Source of the DNA: Bradyrhizobium sp. BRP22 | GTDB lineage: Bacteria; Pseudomonadota; Alphaproteobacteria; Rhizobiales; Xanthobacteraceae | Direction: 5' to 3' | Assembly: GCF_020194175.1 (NCBI RefSeq) | Contig: NZ_JADYVX010000024.1 | Coordinates: 62,001-126,000, forward strand | Length of the DNA: 64,000 nt | Part shown: positions 42,938 to 51,176 of the stretch, one piece after another | How the letters are laid out: every line of letters starts with the position of its first letter | How positions within the stretch are numbered: position 1 is the first letter of the stretch | Notes under the pieces: model-generated | Told to the model about the DNA's origin: nothing | Seen by the model: the letters and a program-made list of their open reading frames with translations, nothing else | Databases searched by the model: none | Made by a program: the position numbers and the translations under genes

Positions 42938-43858
42938 GTGACCACCCTCGCCCACCAGCCACCGCAGATGATCCGCGCCAATGGCATCGACATCTGCTAC
43001 GAGATATTCGGCGACGAGAGCGCCGAACCGTTGCTGCTGATCATGGGGCTCGGCGCCCAGATGATCCTTTGGGACGATGAATTCTGCGAACGGCTCGCTT
43101 CACGCGGCTTTCGCGTGATCCGCTTCGACAATCGCGACATCGGCCAGTCCGGTAAGCTCACGGGCGGCAGGCGGCTGACGGCATTCGAACTCTTGAAGCT
43201 GCGTCTCTTCAGGATTCCTGTCGCCGCACCCTACAAGCTGATCGACATGGCAAAGGACACAGTCGGCCTGATGGATGCGCTCGGGCTGAAGTCAGCGCAT
43301 CTGGTCGGCGCCTCCATGGGCGGCATGATCGCGCAGGAAGTCGCGATCTCCTTTCCTCAAGCCGTGCGATCGCTCACCTCGATCATGTCGACAACGGGCA
43401 ATCCGAAGATCCCGCCGCCGACCCGGGAGGCAGGAGCGATGCTGATGGCGCCGCCGCCGAGAACGAAGGATGAATATATCGAACGCTTCGCCCAGACCTG
43501 GAAGATGCTGCGCGTCGGCTCCTTCCCGGACGACGAAGCGCTCGATCGCTCGCGGGCGCTGCGCACCTATGAACGCGGCCTCAATCCGGCTGGCGTCAAC
43601 CGCCAGCTCCGAGCCATCCTTGCCTCCGGCAGCCGCAACCAACGCCTGAGCGCGGTGAAGGCGCCGACGCTCGTCATCCATGGCACCGTCGATCCGCTGG
43701 TGCATCCGGCCGGCGGCAAGGATACCGCGGCCTCGATCCCGGGCGCAAAGCTGTTGATGATCGACGGCATGGGCCACGCGTTGCCGATCCCGATGTGGCC
43801 ACAGATCATCGACGCCATCGATCAGCACGCGCATGCCGCTGCGGCAAAGGCGGCGTGA
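42938..43858 (+). CDS. Alpha/beta hydrolase
   Basis: A 306-residue alpha/beta hydrolase. Segments LLIMGLGAQMILWDDEF, RFDNRDIGQSG, the elbow GASMGGMIAQ, the Asp in HGTVDPLVH and the His in MGHALP are all present. It resembles the RsbQ/aclacinomycin-methylesterase-like group. Start at GTG 42938 with GAGGAGG 4 nt upstream. Divergent from the phaE-like gene, convergent with the CYP102 gene. Confidence 0.87.
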   Translation: MTTLAHQPPQMIRANGIDICYEIFGDESAEPLLLIMGLGAQMILWDDEFCERLASRGFRVIRFDNRDIGQSGKLTGGRRLTAFELLKLRLFRIPVAAPYKLIDMAKDTVGLMDALGLKSAHLVGASMGGMIAQEVAISFPQAVRSLTSIMSTTGNPKIPPPTREAGAMLMAPPPRTKDEYIERFAQTWKMLRVGSFPDDEALDRSRALRTYERGLNPAGVNRQLRAILASGSRNQRLSAVKAPTLVIHGTVDPLVHPAGGKDTAASIPGAKLLMIDGMGHALPIPMWPQIIDAIDQHAHAAAAKAA

Positions 43859-43869
43859 CGGAATCGTAC

Positions 43870-43947
43870 GATGGGTAGAGCGCAGCGAAACCCATCATTG
43901 TTACCAAGCGCACAAATGCGATGGGTTTCGCTTCGCTCTACCCATCC
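43870..43947. repeat. Family F palindromic repeat
   Basis: GATGGGTAGAGCGCAGCGAAACCCATC and ATGGGTTTCGCTTCGCTCTACCCATC form a long inverted repeat (arms quoted by their ends: GATGGGTAGAGC ... GCTCTACCCATC) of about 78 bp. It fills the gap between two convergent genes and may end both transcripts. Confidence 0.85.
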
Positions 43948-43965
43948 TACAACTGGACTTCGCGA

Positions 43966-46900
43966 CTATCCGCCGGCCCAGACGTCGAGCACGTATCTAT
44001 TCTTCGCGCCGAGGTCTTCGATCCAACGCGCTGCCGCGCCCGCATCGCCGCCATTCTGCTCGCGATGGATCGACATCAACGTCGCCTTGACGTCCGGCTC
44101 CATTTTGCCGCCGTCGCCGCAGACATAGATGATCGCGCCTTTCCCGATCAGGTCCCAGACGCGGTTCTTCTGCGCGGCAATCAGGTCCTGCACATAGGTC
44201 CTGGAGCCATTGAGCCGCGAGAACGCGGTGTGCAGCTCGGTGACGCCATCGGCCGCGAACGCCTTCAGTTCGTCGGCATAGATGAAATCCTGATCCGGAT
44301 GGCGGCAACCGAAGAACAGCATCGCCGGCCCGAGATTGGCGCCCTGCGACTTCCGATGCGCGCGCTCCTGCAGGAAGCCGCGGAACGGCGCCAGGCCGGT
44401 GCCGGGGCCGATCATGATCAGCGGCACCGACGCATCGTCCGGCAGGCGGAAGCCGGCCTTGGTCTCGCGCACGGTGGCATGAATGGTGTCGCCGACGCGA
44501 CGGCCGGAAAGATAGTTTGAGCACACGCCCTTATAGATGCCTCGGCCCGAGCTTGCCGGCGCCTCCACCACGCCGACGGTGACGCTGCAGCGCGTCGGAT
44601 TGCCCGAGGGCGAAGACGAGATCGAATAATAGCGCGGTGCCAGCAGCGACAGCATTTCCAGATAAATGTGGAACGGCAGCTCGCAGGCCGGATGCTCCTC
44701 CAACAGATCGAACACCGATTTGCGCTTGTCCATCACCTCGCTGCGATAGCGTTCGGCGGCTGCATCGTCGTCACCGACATAGGCAAGCAGCTTCGGCGTC
44801 GTGAGCGGGCAACGCGTATGCTCGGCCATCAGCTGGATCTGCTTGCGGGTGGCGACCTGCTGCAGCTCCACGAATTCGGTGAGCAACCGCCCGACCGAGA
44901 TGGCATCGCCGACCGGCAACTGCGCGCGGCGGCCTTCCGACACTTGCAGCCTGATCTGGTCCGCCGGCAGGAAACCGAAGCGGCGCGCGACCTGGTCCAC
45001 GAGCGTCGGATCGTTGCGCGGCACTACGCTCAAGTGATCGCCGACGCGGTAACTGATACCGGGCGGCAGCTCCACCTCGACATGCCGCGTCGAACGCTCC
45101 GACGGATTGGCGCCGGACTTGTTCTGCAATTCGGCATTCTCCAGCACCTTCATCGCGACCGCGCCGCCCTGCGCGGCGATGGTGTTGACGGAGGTCGGCG
45201 CCACCGGCTCGACCGCATAGAGCGGCTCATCCTCCGGCGTGCGGGTGAAGTTCCAGTCAATGCCGAATTCCTTGGTAGCGACTTCCGCGGCGGCCGGAAA
45301 CCATTTCTGAAATTGGCCATCGAGATCGGCGCGCGCATCACCCTCGCCGCGTGGATACACCGCGCGGGCGCCGTGGGCGGTAAGCTGTTCGTCGATGAAA
45401 CGCGGCACCGACTGATACGTCGCCGCCCAATCGCTGTTGCCGCAGCCGAACACCGCGTAGCGCACGCCGGCGAACGCATCCTTCGGCAGATCGCTGCCGA
45501 GCCATTTGACGAACTCCGTTGCGTTGTCCGGCGGCGCGCCATTGTAGGATGCGGCGATGATCAGGACGCCACCTTCCTTCGGCAGCTTCCCGACATAGTC
45601 GTCGAGCGGACCGAGCCTGGTGTTGAAGCCATTGACTTCGGCGAGATCCGCCATCCGCGTCGCCAGCTCCTCGGCCGAGCCAAGATTGGAGCCATAGAGC
45701 ACCAGCATCGGCGTGTTGTGCCCAGCGCGCTGTTTCGGCCGCGGCGCTCTTGGCGCGGCCGATGCTGTTGCGGCCGCGCCGGCGAAGGCGCCGCGCTCCC
45801 TGTCCTCGCGCGGGCGTACCTTGATCTTGAACCCCTCGGGCTTGATCGTCAGCGTCTCCTTCAGATGCAACTGATAGCGATGCACATCGATCAGCTTGAA
45901 GCGCTGCAGGATCATGCCGAGCGCGAGCGCCGCTTCATGCATCGCAAAGCCGCGGCCGATGCAGGCGCGCTGGCCGTTTCCGAACGGCTTCCAGGCATTA
46001 ATCGGCCGCTTGGCCTCGGCCTCGCGGCTGAAATTCTCGGGATCGAACACATCGGGATTCGGTCCCCAGACGCTGGGGTCGCGATGCAGCGCCATCACCA
46101 GGACTGTGATGAAGGTGTTCTTCTTCAGCTTGTACTTGGCGCCGATGGTCTCGTCCTGCAGCGGCGCGATGCCATAGGCCGGCGCCGGCGGCCATAGCCG
46201 CAGCGCCTCTTTCAGGATCTGCGTGATATAGGTGAGCTGGGTGACCTGCTGATAGGTCGGCTTAGCGTCGATATCGGGGCCGAGCACGCGGTCGACCTCC
46301 TGATATGCCTTCTTCAACACCTCGGGGTGCTTCAGCAGCGCATAGATCGTGCTCGACAACAGGCCGCTCGTGGTCTCATGGCCCGCGATCAGGAATGTGT
46401 TGATCTGGTAGCGGATGTTGACGTCGTCGAGCTGCTCGCCGGTGACACGGTCGACGCCGGTCATCATCGCCGCCAGCATGTCCTTCTGGCCTTCGCCGAC
46501 ATCGGCCTGGCTCCGCCTGCGTTCGGCAATGATCTCGTCGACCATCTTGTTCATGAAGGCGACGTCCTCAGCGAGCGTCTTGCGCCGCTGATGCATCCAC
46601 AGGCGTTCCAGCGGCAGGCCGCGGGTCATCATGATGGTCTCGAGCGAACGCACCAGCGATTCCACGAAGGGGTGGTAGTCGCGGCGGTAGAACGAGTTGA
46701 AGCGGTAGTCGAAACCGCAGAGCCCGATGGTGTCGAGCGTCAGCGCCGTCATGTCGTGGACGACGTCGATTTCCTCATCGGCGTTGAGCCGCTCCCACTT
46801 CTTCACGAGCTGCTCGGCGATATCGACCATGCTCGGATGGTAGGACTGCATGGCGCGGTTGCCGAACGGCTGCAGCAGGATGTTGTGCGCCTTGCTCCAG

Positions 46901-47199
46901 TTCGGCTCCCTGGTGTCGGCGGTGAACAGCCCGTCGCCGCCGACCGCGCGCACCCGCCGCAGCGAGCCGCGCACCGCCTTGTCGAAGCGTTTTTCGTCAC
47001 TGAGCTCGTCGACGAGATCGTGGCCGGAGACGATCACGAGCGGCGCCCCCATCATGTCGAGCCAGTAGATCGGCCCCAGCTCCCTGGCGAGCCGCACCAG
47101 ATGCTGCACTGGCGCGGCCGAATCCAGCGACAGCATGTTGCCGACCACGGGCATGGTCGGCGGATGCGGGATCGGACTCAGTCGGTTGCCGGACGCCAT
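43966..47199 (-). CDS. Self-sufficient cytochrome P450 / NADPH-P450 reductase, CYP102 family
   Basis: A 1077-residue P450BM3-like fusion. P450 domain (to ~465): I-helix AGHETTS (272-278, Thr276 as BM3 Thr268), ExxR as EALR (331-334), haem loop FGNGQRACIG with Cys413. A Pro/Ala-rich linker (~466-494) leads to the FMN domain (LYGSNLGSAEELA, SYNGAPPDNA) and FAD/NADPH domains (RYYSISSSPSG, GPGTGLAPFRGF), ending DVWAGG as in BM3. Family enzymes hydroxylate or epoxidise fatty acyl chains. Phe92 matches BM3 Phe87, but BM3's carboxylate anchors Arg47 and Tyr51 are Ala52 and Ile56 here, so an esterified or longer substrate is possible (inferred). Last gene of the five-gene lipid unit. Confidence 0.94.
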   Translation of the reverse strand: MASGNRLSPIPHPPTMPVVGNMLSLDSAAPVQHLVRLARELGPIYWLDMMGAPLVIVSGHDLVDELSDEKRFDKAVRGSLRRVRAVGGDGLFTADTREPNWSKAHNILLQPFGNRAMQSYHPSMVDIAEQLVKKWERLNADEEIDVVHDMTALTLDTIGLCGFDYRFNSFYRRDYHPFVESLVRSLETIMMTRGLPLERLWMHQRRKTLAEDVAFMNKMVDEIIAERRRSQADVGEGQKDMLAAMMTGVDRVTGEQLDDVNIRYQINTFLIAGHETTSGLLSSTIYALLKHPEVLKKAYQEVDRVLGPDIDAKPTYQQVTQLTYITQILKEALRLWPPAPAYGIAPLQDETIGAKYKLKKNTFITVLVMALHRDPSVWGPNPDVFDPENFSREAEAKRPINAWKPFGNGQRACIGRGFAMHEAALALGMILQRFKLIDVHRYQLHLKETLTIKPEGFKIKVRPREDRERGAFAGAAATASAAPRAPRPKQRAGHNTPMLVLYGSNLGSAEELATRMADLAEVNGFNTRLGPLDDYVGKLPKEGGVLIIAASYNGAPPDNATEFVKWLGSDLPKDAFAGVRYAVFGCGNSDWAATYQSVPRFIDEQLTAHGARAVYPRGEGDARADLDGQFQKWFPAAAEVATKEFGIDWNFTRTPEDEPLYAVEPVAPTSVNTIAAQGGAVAMKVLENAELQNKSGANPSERSTRHVEVELPPGISYRVGDHLSVVPRNDPTLVDQVARRFGFLPADQIRLQVSEGRRAQLPVGDAISVGRLLTEFVELQQVATRKQIQLMAEHTRCPLTTPKLLAYVGDDDAAAERYRSEVMDKRKSVFDLLEEHPACELPFHIYLEMLSLLAPRYYSISSSPSGNPTRCSVTVGVVEAPASSGRGIYKGVCSNYLSGRRVGDTIHATVRETKAGFRLPDDASVPLIMIGPGTGLAPFRGFLQERAHRKSQGANLGPAMLFFGCRHPDQDFIYADELKAFAADGVTELHTAFSRLNGSRTYVQDLIAAQKNRVWDLIGKGAIIYVCGDGGKMEPDVKATLMSIHREQNGGDAGAAARWIEDLGAKNRYVLDVWAGG

Positions 47200-47219
47200 G
47201 TCGCAAGTGCCTCCCCTCC

Positions 47220-47321
47220 TCATTCCGGGATGCGCCTCTTGGCGCAGACCCGGAATCCATTATGCCTCATCGCATGCGGTCCGAGGGATTCCGGGCTCGC
47301 GCTTCGCGCGCCCGGAATGAC
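47220..47321. repeat. Family C palindromic repeat, copy 3
   Basis: Left arm TCATTCCGGGATGCGCCTC and right arm GCGCGCCCGGAATGAC, with inner CCGGAATCC / GGATTCCGG. Occupies most of the 161-bp gap between the epoxide hydrolase and CYP102 genes. Confidence 0.85.
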
Positions 47322-47357
47322 GACCGGAGTCGCTGATGCGACCGGAGTCGCTGATGC
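47322..47357. repeat. Tandem 18-bp direct duplication
   Basis: GACCGGAGTCGCTGATGC occurs twice in tandem immediately next to the family C repeat and just downstream of the epoxide hydrolase stop codon. Likely slippage product. Confidence 0.8.
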
Positions 47358-47360
47358 ACG

Positions 47361-48353
47361 TCACCCAAACCGCCTTCTACGCCATTCGATCAGCTTGGCG
47401 CTGACCTCTTCCGGCTTCTCCTGCTGCGTCCAATGGCCGCTGTCCTTGACGAGATATTTCTCGAGGTCCGGGATGAGCTTCTCCATTCCGTCGGCGGCCG
47501 ACGGCGGCAGCACCGCGTCGTTCTCGGCCATGATCATCAGCGAAGGCACGCGCACGATGTGATCGAGCCCTTCCGCGCGTTGCCAGTTGCGCGACATGTT
47601 GCGGTACCAGTTGATGCCGCCGGTGAAGCCGGTCCTGGTGAAGGCATCGACGAACACCTGCTTTTCTTCCGGCGACAGGATCGGCGTGCGGGGATCGTGC
47701 CTGGCATCGTAATTCGCGATCATCTGCGGGAACGCCAGATTGAGCCGCGGCGATGCGCCGACGCCGGCGACGACCTCCTCCGCGGGAGCGTCAGGCCGTC
47801 GCGCCGGCTTGCGCATGAAGGCATCAAACGTCTGCTCGACGCGGCTGCCAAAAATCTTGTCCGGCTCGTGCCCTGGGTCCTGGAATTGAACGATATACAT
47901 GTGCTCGCCGAAACGCTTGCGCAGCAGCTCGATCGGATCGGCCCAGGCGCGGTTGGTGTGCGGGGTATTGATGCCGACCACACCGGCGACGCGGCCAGGA
48001 TGCCGAAGCGGCATCTGCCAGACGACGAACCCGCCCCAGTCGTGACCGACGAAGATGGCCTTCTCGATTCCGAGATGATCGAGCAGGCCGACGAGATCGG
48101 CGGTCAGATGTTCGATATCATAGGCCTCGACCGGCTCCGGCCGGTCGGTTGCGCCATAGCCGCGCTGGTCCGGCGCGATCACGCGGATGCCGGCTTCGCT
48201 CAGCGCTTTGATCTGGTGGCGCCAGGAAAAAGCGAGCTCGGGCCAGCCGTGGCAGAGCACCATCGGCGGCTTGTCGTTCGTGGGCCCGGCTTCGTAGAAA
48301 CCCATGCGGATGCCGTTGGTCTGGGCGAACTGCAGCGGAGGCATTTCCATCAT
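47361..48353 (-). CDS. Epoxide hydrolase (alpha/beta hydrolase)
   Basis: A 330-residue hydrolase of the soluble epoxide hydrolase type. The oxyanion/lid motif HGWPELAFSW and the nucleophile motif GHDWGGFV (Asp nucleophile) are diagnostic; the tyrosine-bearing cap is GGINWYRNM, the acid MAENDAV and the base DSGHWTQQE. It would open an epoxide to a diol. ATG 48353 has AAGGA 8 nt upstream. It is 12 bp downstream of the WS/DGAT gene and upstream of CYP102. Confidence 0.92.
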   Translation of the reverse strand: MMEMPPLQFAQTNGIRMGFYEAGPTNDKPPMVLCHGWPELAFSWRHQIKALSEAGIRVIAPDQRGYGATDRPEPVEAYDIEHLTADLVGLLDHLGIEKAIFVGHDWGGFVVWQMPLRHPGRVAGVVGINTPHTNRAWADPIELLRKRFGEHMYIVQFQDPGHEPDKIFGSRVEQTFDAFMRKPARRPDAPAEEVVAGVGASPRLNLAFPQMIANYDARHDPRTPILSPEEKQVFVDAFTRTGFTGGINWYRNMSRNWQRAEGLDHIVRVPSLMIMAENDAVLPPSAADGMEKLIPDLEKYLVKDSGHWTQQEKPEEVSAKLIEWRRRRFG

Positions 48354-48365
48354 CGAAGACAATCC

Positions 48366-49913
48366 TTATTCTGCGGCGCTCTTGGTCTCGGCTGGCGGCG
48401 GCACGAAGGCCGCCTCCAGCGCCTCGAATTCGATCGGCAGCATGTCGCACAAAATCTGCACATGCGGAATGATGTTGGCACCGGCGATGAAGCCGAAATC
48501 GAGCTGGTCGCGATAGCTCTGCACGGTGATGTTGAGCGCAAGGCCATGGGTCGCGATCGACACCGGGAAGATATGTAATAGCTCCGCGCCCGCGGCGTAG
48601 AGCGTCTGCCGCGGCCCCGGCACATTGGAGACGGTGATGTTGGCGGCCGGCGGCAGCACGTTCGACAGGTCCGAGCGGCTGTAGAGCAGCGCCAGGATCT
48701 GTACCAGGATCGGCGCGCCCAGCATCGAGACGTTGGAGACCTGCGGCATGAACGCCCGCAGCGGATGCGACATCTCCTTCGACTTGGTGGACTGCGCGAT
48801 GATCGCTTCCAGTCGCGCCTTGGGATCATCGATATTGGTCGCGATCGAGCAGATCATGCCGAACACCTGGTTGTTGGACTCGGTATTGCCCTCCTCGCGC
48901 AGCGAGATCGGCACCGCCGCGGTCAGCGACTTGTTCGGCAGCGCGCCCTGGCTGATCAAATGGCGTCGCACCACGCCGGAGGCCAGCGCCAGCACCACGT
49001 CATTGAGCTTGCCGCCGGCCTGCTTCGCCACCGCCTTGGCCCGCGACAGCGAGATCGAGGTGCCGGCGAAGCTGCGCTCCGAGGAGATCGCCTTGTTCAG
49101 GATGGTTGGCGGCGACACCATGCTGGCAAGACTTTCGCGCGCCTTGGGATCGGAGATCTTTGTTACCACCTCCGACACGCTTTTCAGCATCGCCGGCACG
49201 GCGCTTGCGAACTTGATCGCGTTCTCGATCTGGAACATCGCGTTGTCGAACAGGATCGAGCCGAGATCGCTCTTGCCCGAGCGCGGCAGCTCGATCGTCC
49301 TTGGCGTCGCCGCGGCATCGATCGGCAACGTGAAGAGCTGCTGATAGGAATCGATCAGGTTGGCCGCGATGTCGCGCGGTTCCTGCGCGACCTTGCGCGC
49401 GGTCGGCGGATCGACCTTCCGCGGGATCGGCGAGATGTCGTAGATCATGCTGGTCAGCGCGGCGCCCGCGCCGCCGTCGATGCAGGCGTGGTGCATCTTC
49501 GAATAAAGACCGATCTCGTTGTTCTGCATGCCCTCGAAGACATAGAACTCCCATAGCGGCCGGGCGCGATTGAGCAGCTTCGCATGGATCCAGCCGACGA
49601 GGCGCTCCAGCGTCGCGCGGTCATGCGGCGCCGGCAGGCTGCCGCGGAAGATGTGGCGGTCGATGTCGAACTGGTCGTCCTCCACCCAGGAGGGGTGGTC
49701 GATGTCGAGCGGCGCCTTCGCCAGACGCGATTTCAGGATCGGCGCAATGTGCAGTCGAGAGGCGATCATCGCCTTGAAAGCTTCGAAGAAGTCGCCCTTG
49801 TAATCATCGGGCAGGCGGAAGATCGCCATGCTCCCGACATGCATCGGCATCTCCGGCGTTTCCAGATAGAGAAACGACGCGTCCAGCGACGACAGTTTCT
49901 TGGCGTCGGCCAT
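48366..49913 (-). CDS. Wax ester synthase / diacylglycerol acyltransferase (WS/DGAT)
   Basis: A 515-residue WS/DGAT family acyltransferase. The catalytic HHxxxDG is MHHACIDGGAG near residue 145; the N terminus (LSSLDASFLYLETPEMPMHVG) and the C-terminal NVPGP motif are typical. These enzymes esterify fatty acyl-CoA with a fatty alcohol or diacylglycerol to make neutral lipid. GGGAGG precedes ATG 49913. It sits in one run of minus-strand genes with a hydrolase and DUF6489 upstream and the epoxide hydrolase and CYP102 downstream. The acceptor alcohol is unknown. Confidence 0.92.
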   Translation of the reverse strand: MADAKKLSSLDASFLYLETPEMPMHVGSMAIFRLPDDYKGDFFEAFKAMIASRLHIAPILKSRLAKAPLDIDHPSWVEDDQFDIDRHIFRGSLPAPHDRATLERLVGWIHAKLLNRARPLWEFYVFEGMQNNEIGLYSKMHHACIDGGAGAALTSMIYDISPIPRKVDPPTARKVAQEPRDIAANLIDSYQQLFTLPIDAAATPRTIELPRSGKSDLGSILFDNAMFQIENAIKFASAVPAMLKSVSEVVTKISDPKARESLASMVSPPTILNKAISSERSFAGTSISLSRAKAVAKQAGGKLNDVVLALASGVVRRHLISQGALPNKSLTAAVPISLREEGNTESNNQVFGMICSIATNIDDPKARLEAIIAQSTKSKEMSHPLRAFMPQVSNVSMLGAPILVQILALLYSRSDLSNVLPPAANITVSNVPGPRQTLYAAGAELLHIFPVSIATHGLALNITVQSYRDQLDFGFIAGANIIPHVQILCDMLPIEFEALEAAFVPPPAETKSAAE

Positions 49914-49986
49914 GGCTTCCTCCCGGTGATTGTGTACGGCGCCTTGGTGGCGCTCTCACTCGGACGGCCGCTTGCCGCGGCGTCGA

Positions 49987-50787
49987 TCAGGATTGTGCCT
50001 GTTCCGGGGGTGGATAGGCAATGGCAAAGGGGCCGGACCGGTCAAAATGCCTGAACTCGCCCTCCGCCTGCGCAAGCCGGTCGGCCACCGCCCAGAGCGC
50101 GGCGGGATTGACGCCGAGCCCGATATGGCTTGCGAGCAGCACCTCGATATTCTCCGATGTGGCCGACGGGCGCAGCACGCTGGTGCGCCAGTTCACGATG
50201 CCGTCAGCGCGCGAGTAGATCGAGGTGGTCGGCACCGGCATGTCGCCGGCGATTGCCTGCCGGATCTCGGGAATGTCATCGACGCCCTCGCCTGTCAGCG
50301 CCTCGTAGAGCCGCGTCGCGTTGGTGGCGCGGATGTCGCCCGCAAACGGGCTGCCGAGCGTGATGACAGAACGCACCGTCTCCGGCGCGTGCAGCGCCAG
50401 GTCGCGCGCATAGACGCCGCCAAGGCTCCAACCGACGATGCTCACCTTGCGTCCGGTGGTGTCGCTGATCCGCCGCAACAGATCGCGCAGCGACGCGCGC
50501 ATCCGGCTGAGGCCGCCGACATTGCGGCCCAGGCTCCAGGCATAGGTGTCATAGCCCAGCGTCTTCAGGTACCGCCGCATCGGCGCCATCGACAAATCGC
50601 TCGCCAGGAAACCCGGCAGCGTCAGCACCGGATGGCCGTCCCCTCGCGGCGCGCGCATCAAGAGCGGTAACAGCAGGAGGCTCGAATTGAGCTCGAGCAG
50701 ACCTCTGCCCTCGGCCAGCATCAAACAGATGTTCGGTGGACGCAGCCGGTGCTCGCGCTCCTCGCGGCTGCCATCCACGGCCACCAT
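49987..50787 (-). CDS. Alpha/beta hydrolase (lipase/esterase-like), paralogue 2
   Basis: A 266-residue hydrolase paralogous to 37641-38411. Elbow GWSLGGVYARDLA, RGDGHPVLTLPGFLASD, TLGSPFAG, and SRADGIVNW are seen; His in ASHIGLG may complete the triad. ATG 50787 lies immediately after the DUF6489 stop (no gap), so the two are coupled. Being upstream of WS/DGAT suggests a role in ester turnover or release (inferred). Confidence 0.86.
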   Translation of the reverse strand: MVAVDGSREEREHRLRPPNICLMLAEGRGLLELNSSLLLLPLLMRAPRGDGHPVLTLPGFLASDLSMAPMRRYLKTLGYDTYAWSLGRNVGGLSRMRASLRDLLRRISDTTGRKVSIVGWSLGGVYARDLALHAPETVRSVITLGSPFAGDIRATNATRLYEALTGEGVDDIPEIRQAIAGDMPVPTTSIYSRADGIVNWRTSVLRPSATSENIEVLLASHIGLGVNPAALWAVADRLAQAEGEFRHFDRSGPFAIAYPPPEQAQS

Positions 50788-51036
50788 CTATTTCCTGTCC
50801 TTCTTCTGGGAGCCGCCGAGGCCGGCCATCGCCACGAACATGTCCTGGAAACGCTCGGCCAGTTTGGGATCGAGCCAGCTCTGCATCAGCGATTCCGGCG
50901 AGATCTTCTCGATGTTCTGAGTCATTTGCTGCTGCAGCTTGTCCATCACCGCCATCTGCATCGGTCCGACATCCGGCAGGCCGAAGAACTGCCGGGCTTC
51001 GAGCGGCGTGCAATCTATTTCGATGTTGACCTTCAT
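50788..51036 (-). CDS. DUF6489 family small protein
   Basis: An 82-residue protein that I place in the DUF6489 family. It opens KVNIEIDCTPLEARQFFGLPD and continues as an amphipathic helix rich in Met/Gln (MQMAVMDKLQQQMTQNIEKI) with a late hydrophobic helix (FQDMFVAMAGLGG). AGGAGC precedes the ATG. First gene of the five-gene lipid unit. Function unknown; the helical, phasin-like character suggests a lipid-surface or enzyme-accessory role, but this is inference. Confidence 0.8.
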   Translation of the reverse strand: MKVNIEIDCTPLEARQFFGLPDVGPMQMAVMDKLQQQMTQNIEKISPESLMQSWLDPKLAERFQDMFVAMAGLGGSQKKDRK

Positions 51037-51176
51037 GACCGCTCCTCAATGCCGTTAACGCAAGAACATGATCCGGCAATCGATTCTTCGAAAGGATCCT
51101 GCCCTAGGGCAGTATCGCCACGAGAGGGCAAGCAACGCAAGCGGCACGATGACGGCGGGCGGCGGACGTTGCCCGG

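Noticed and set aside
44668..47562. Long plus-strand frames opposite CYP102
   Set aside because: CYP102 motifs on the minus strand are complete; the plus-strand products are shadow-like.
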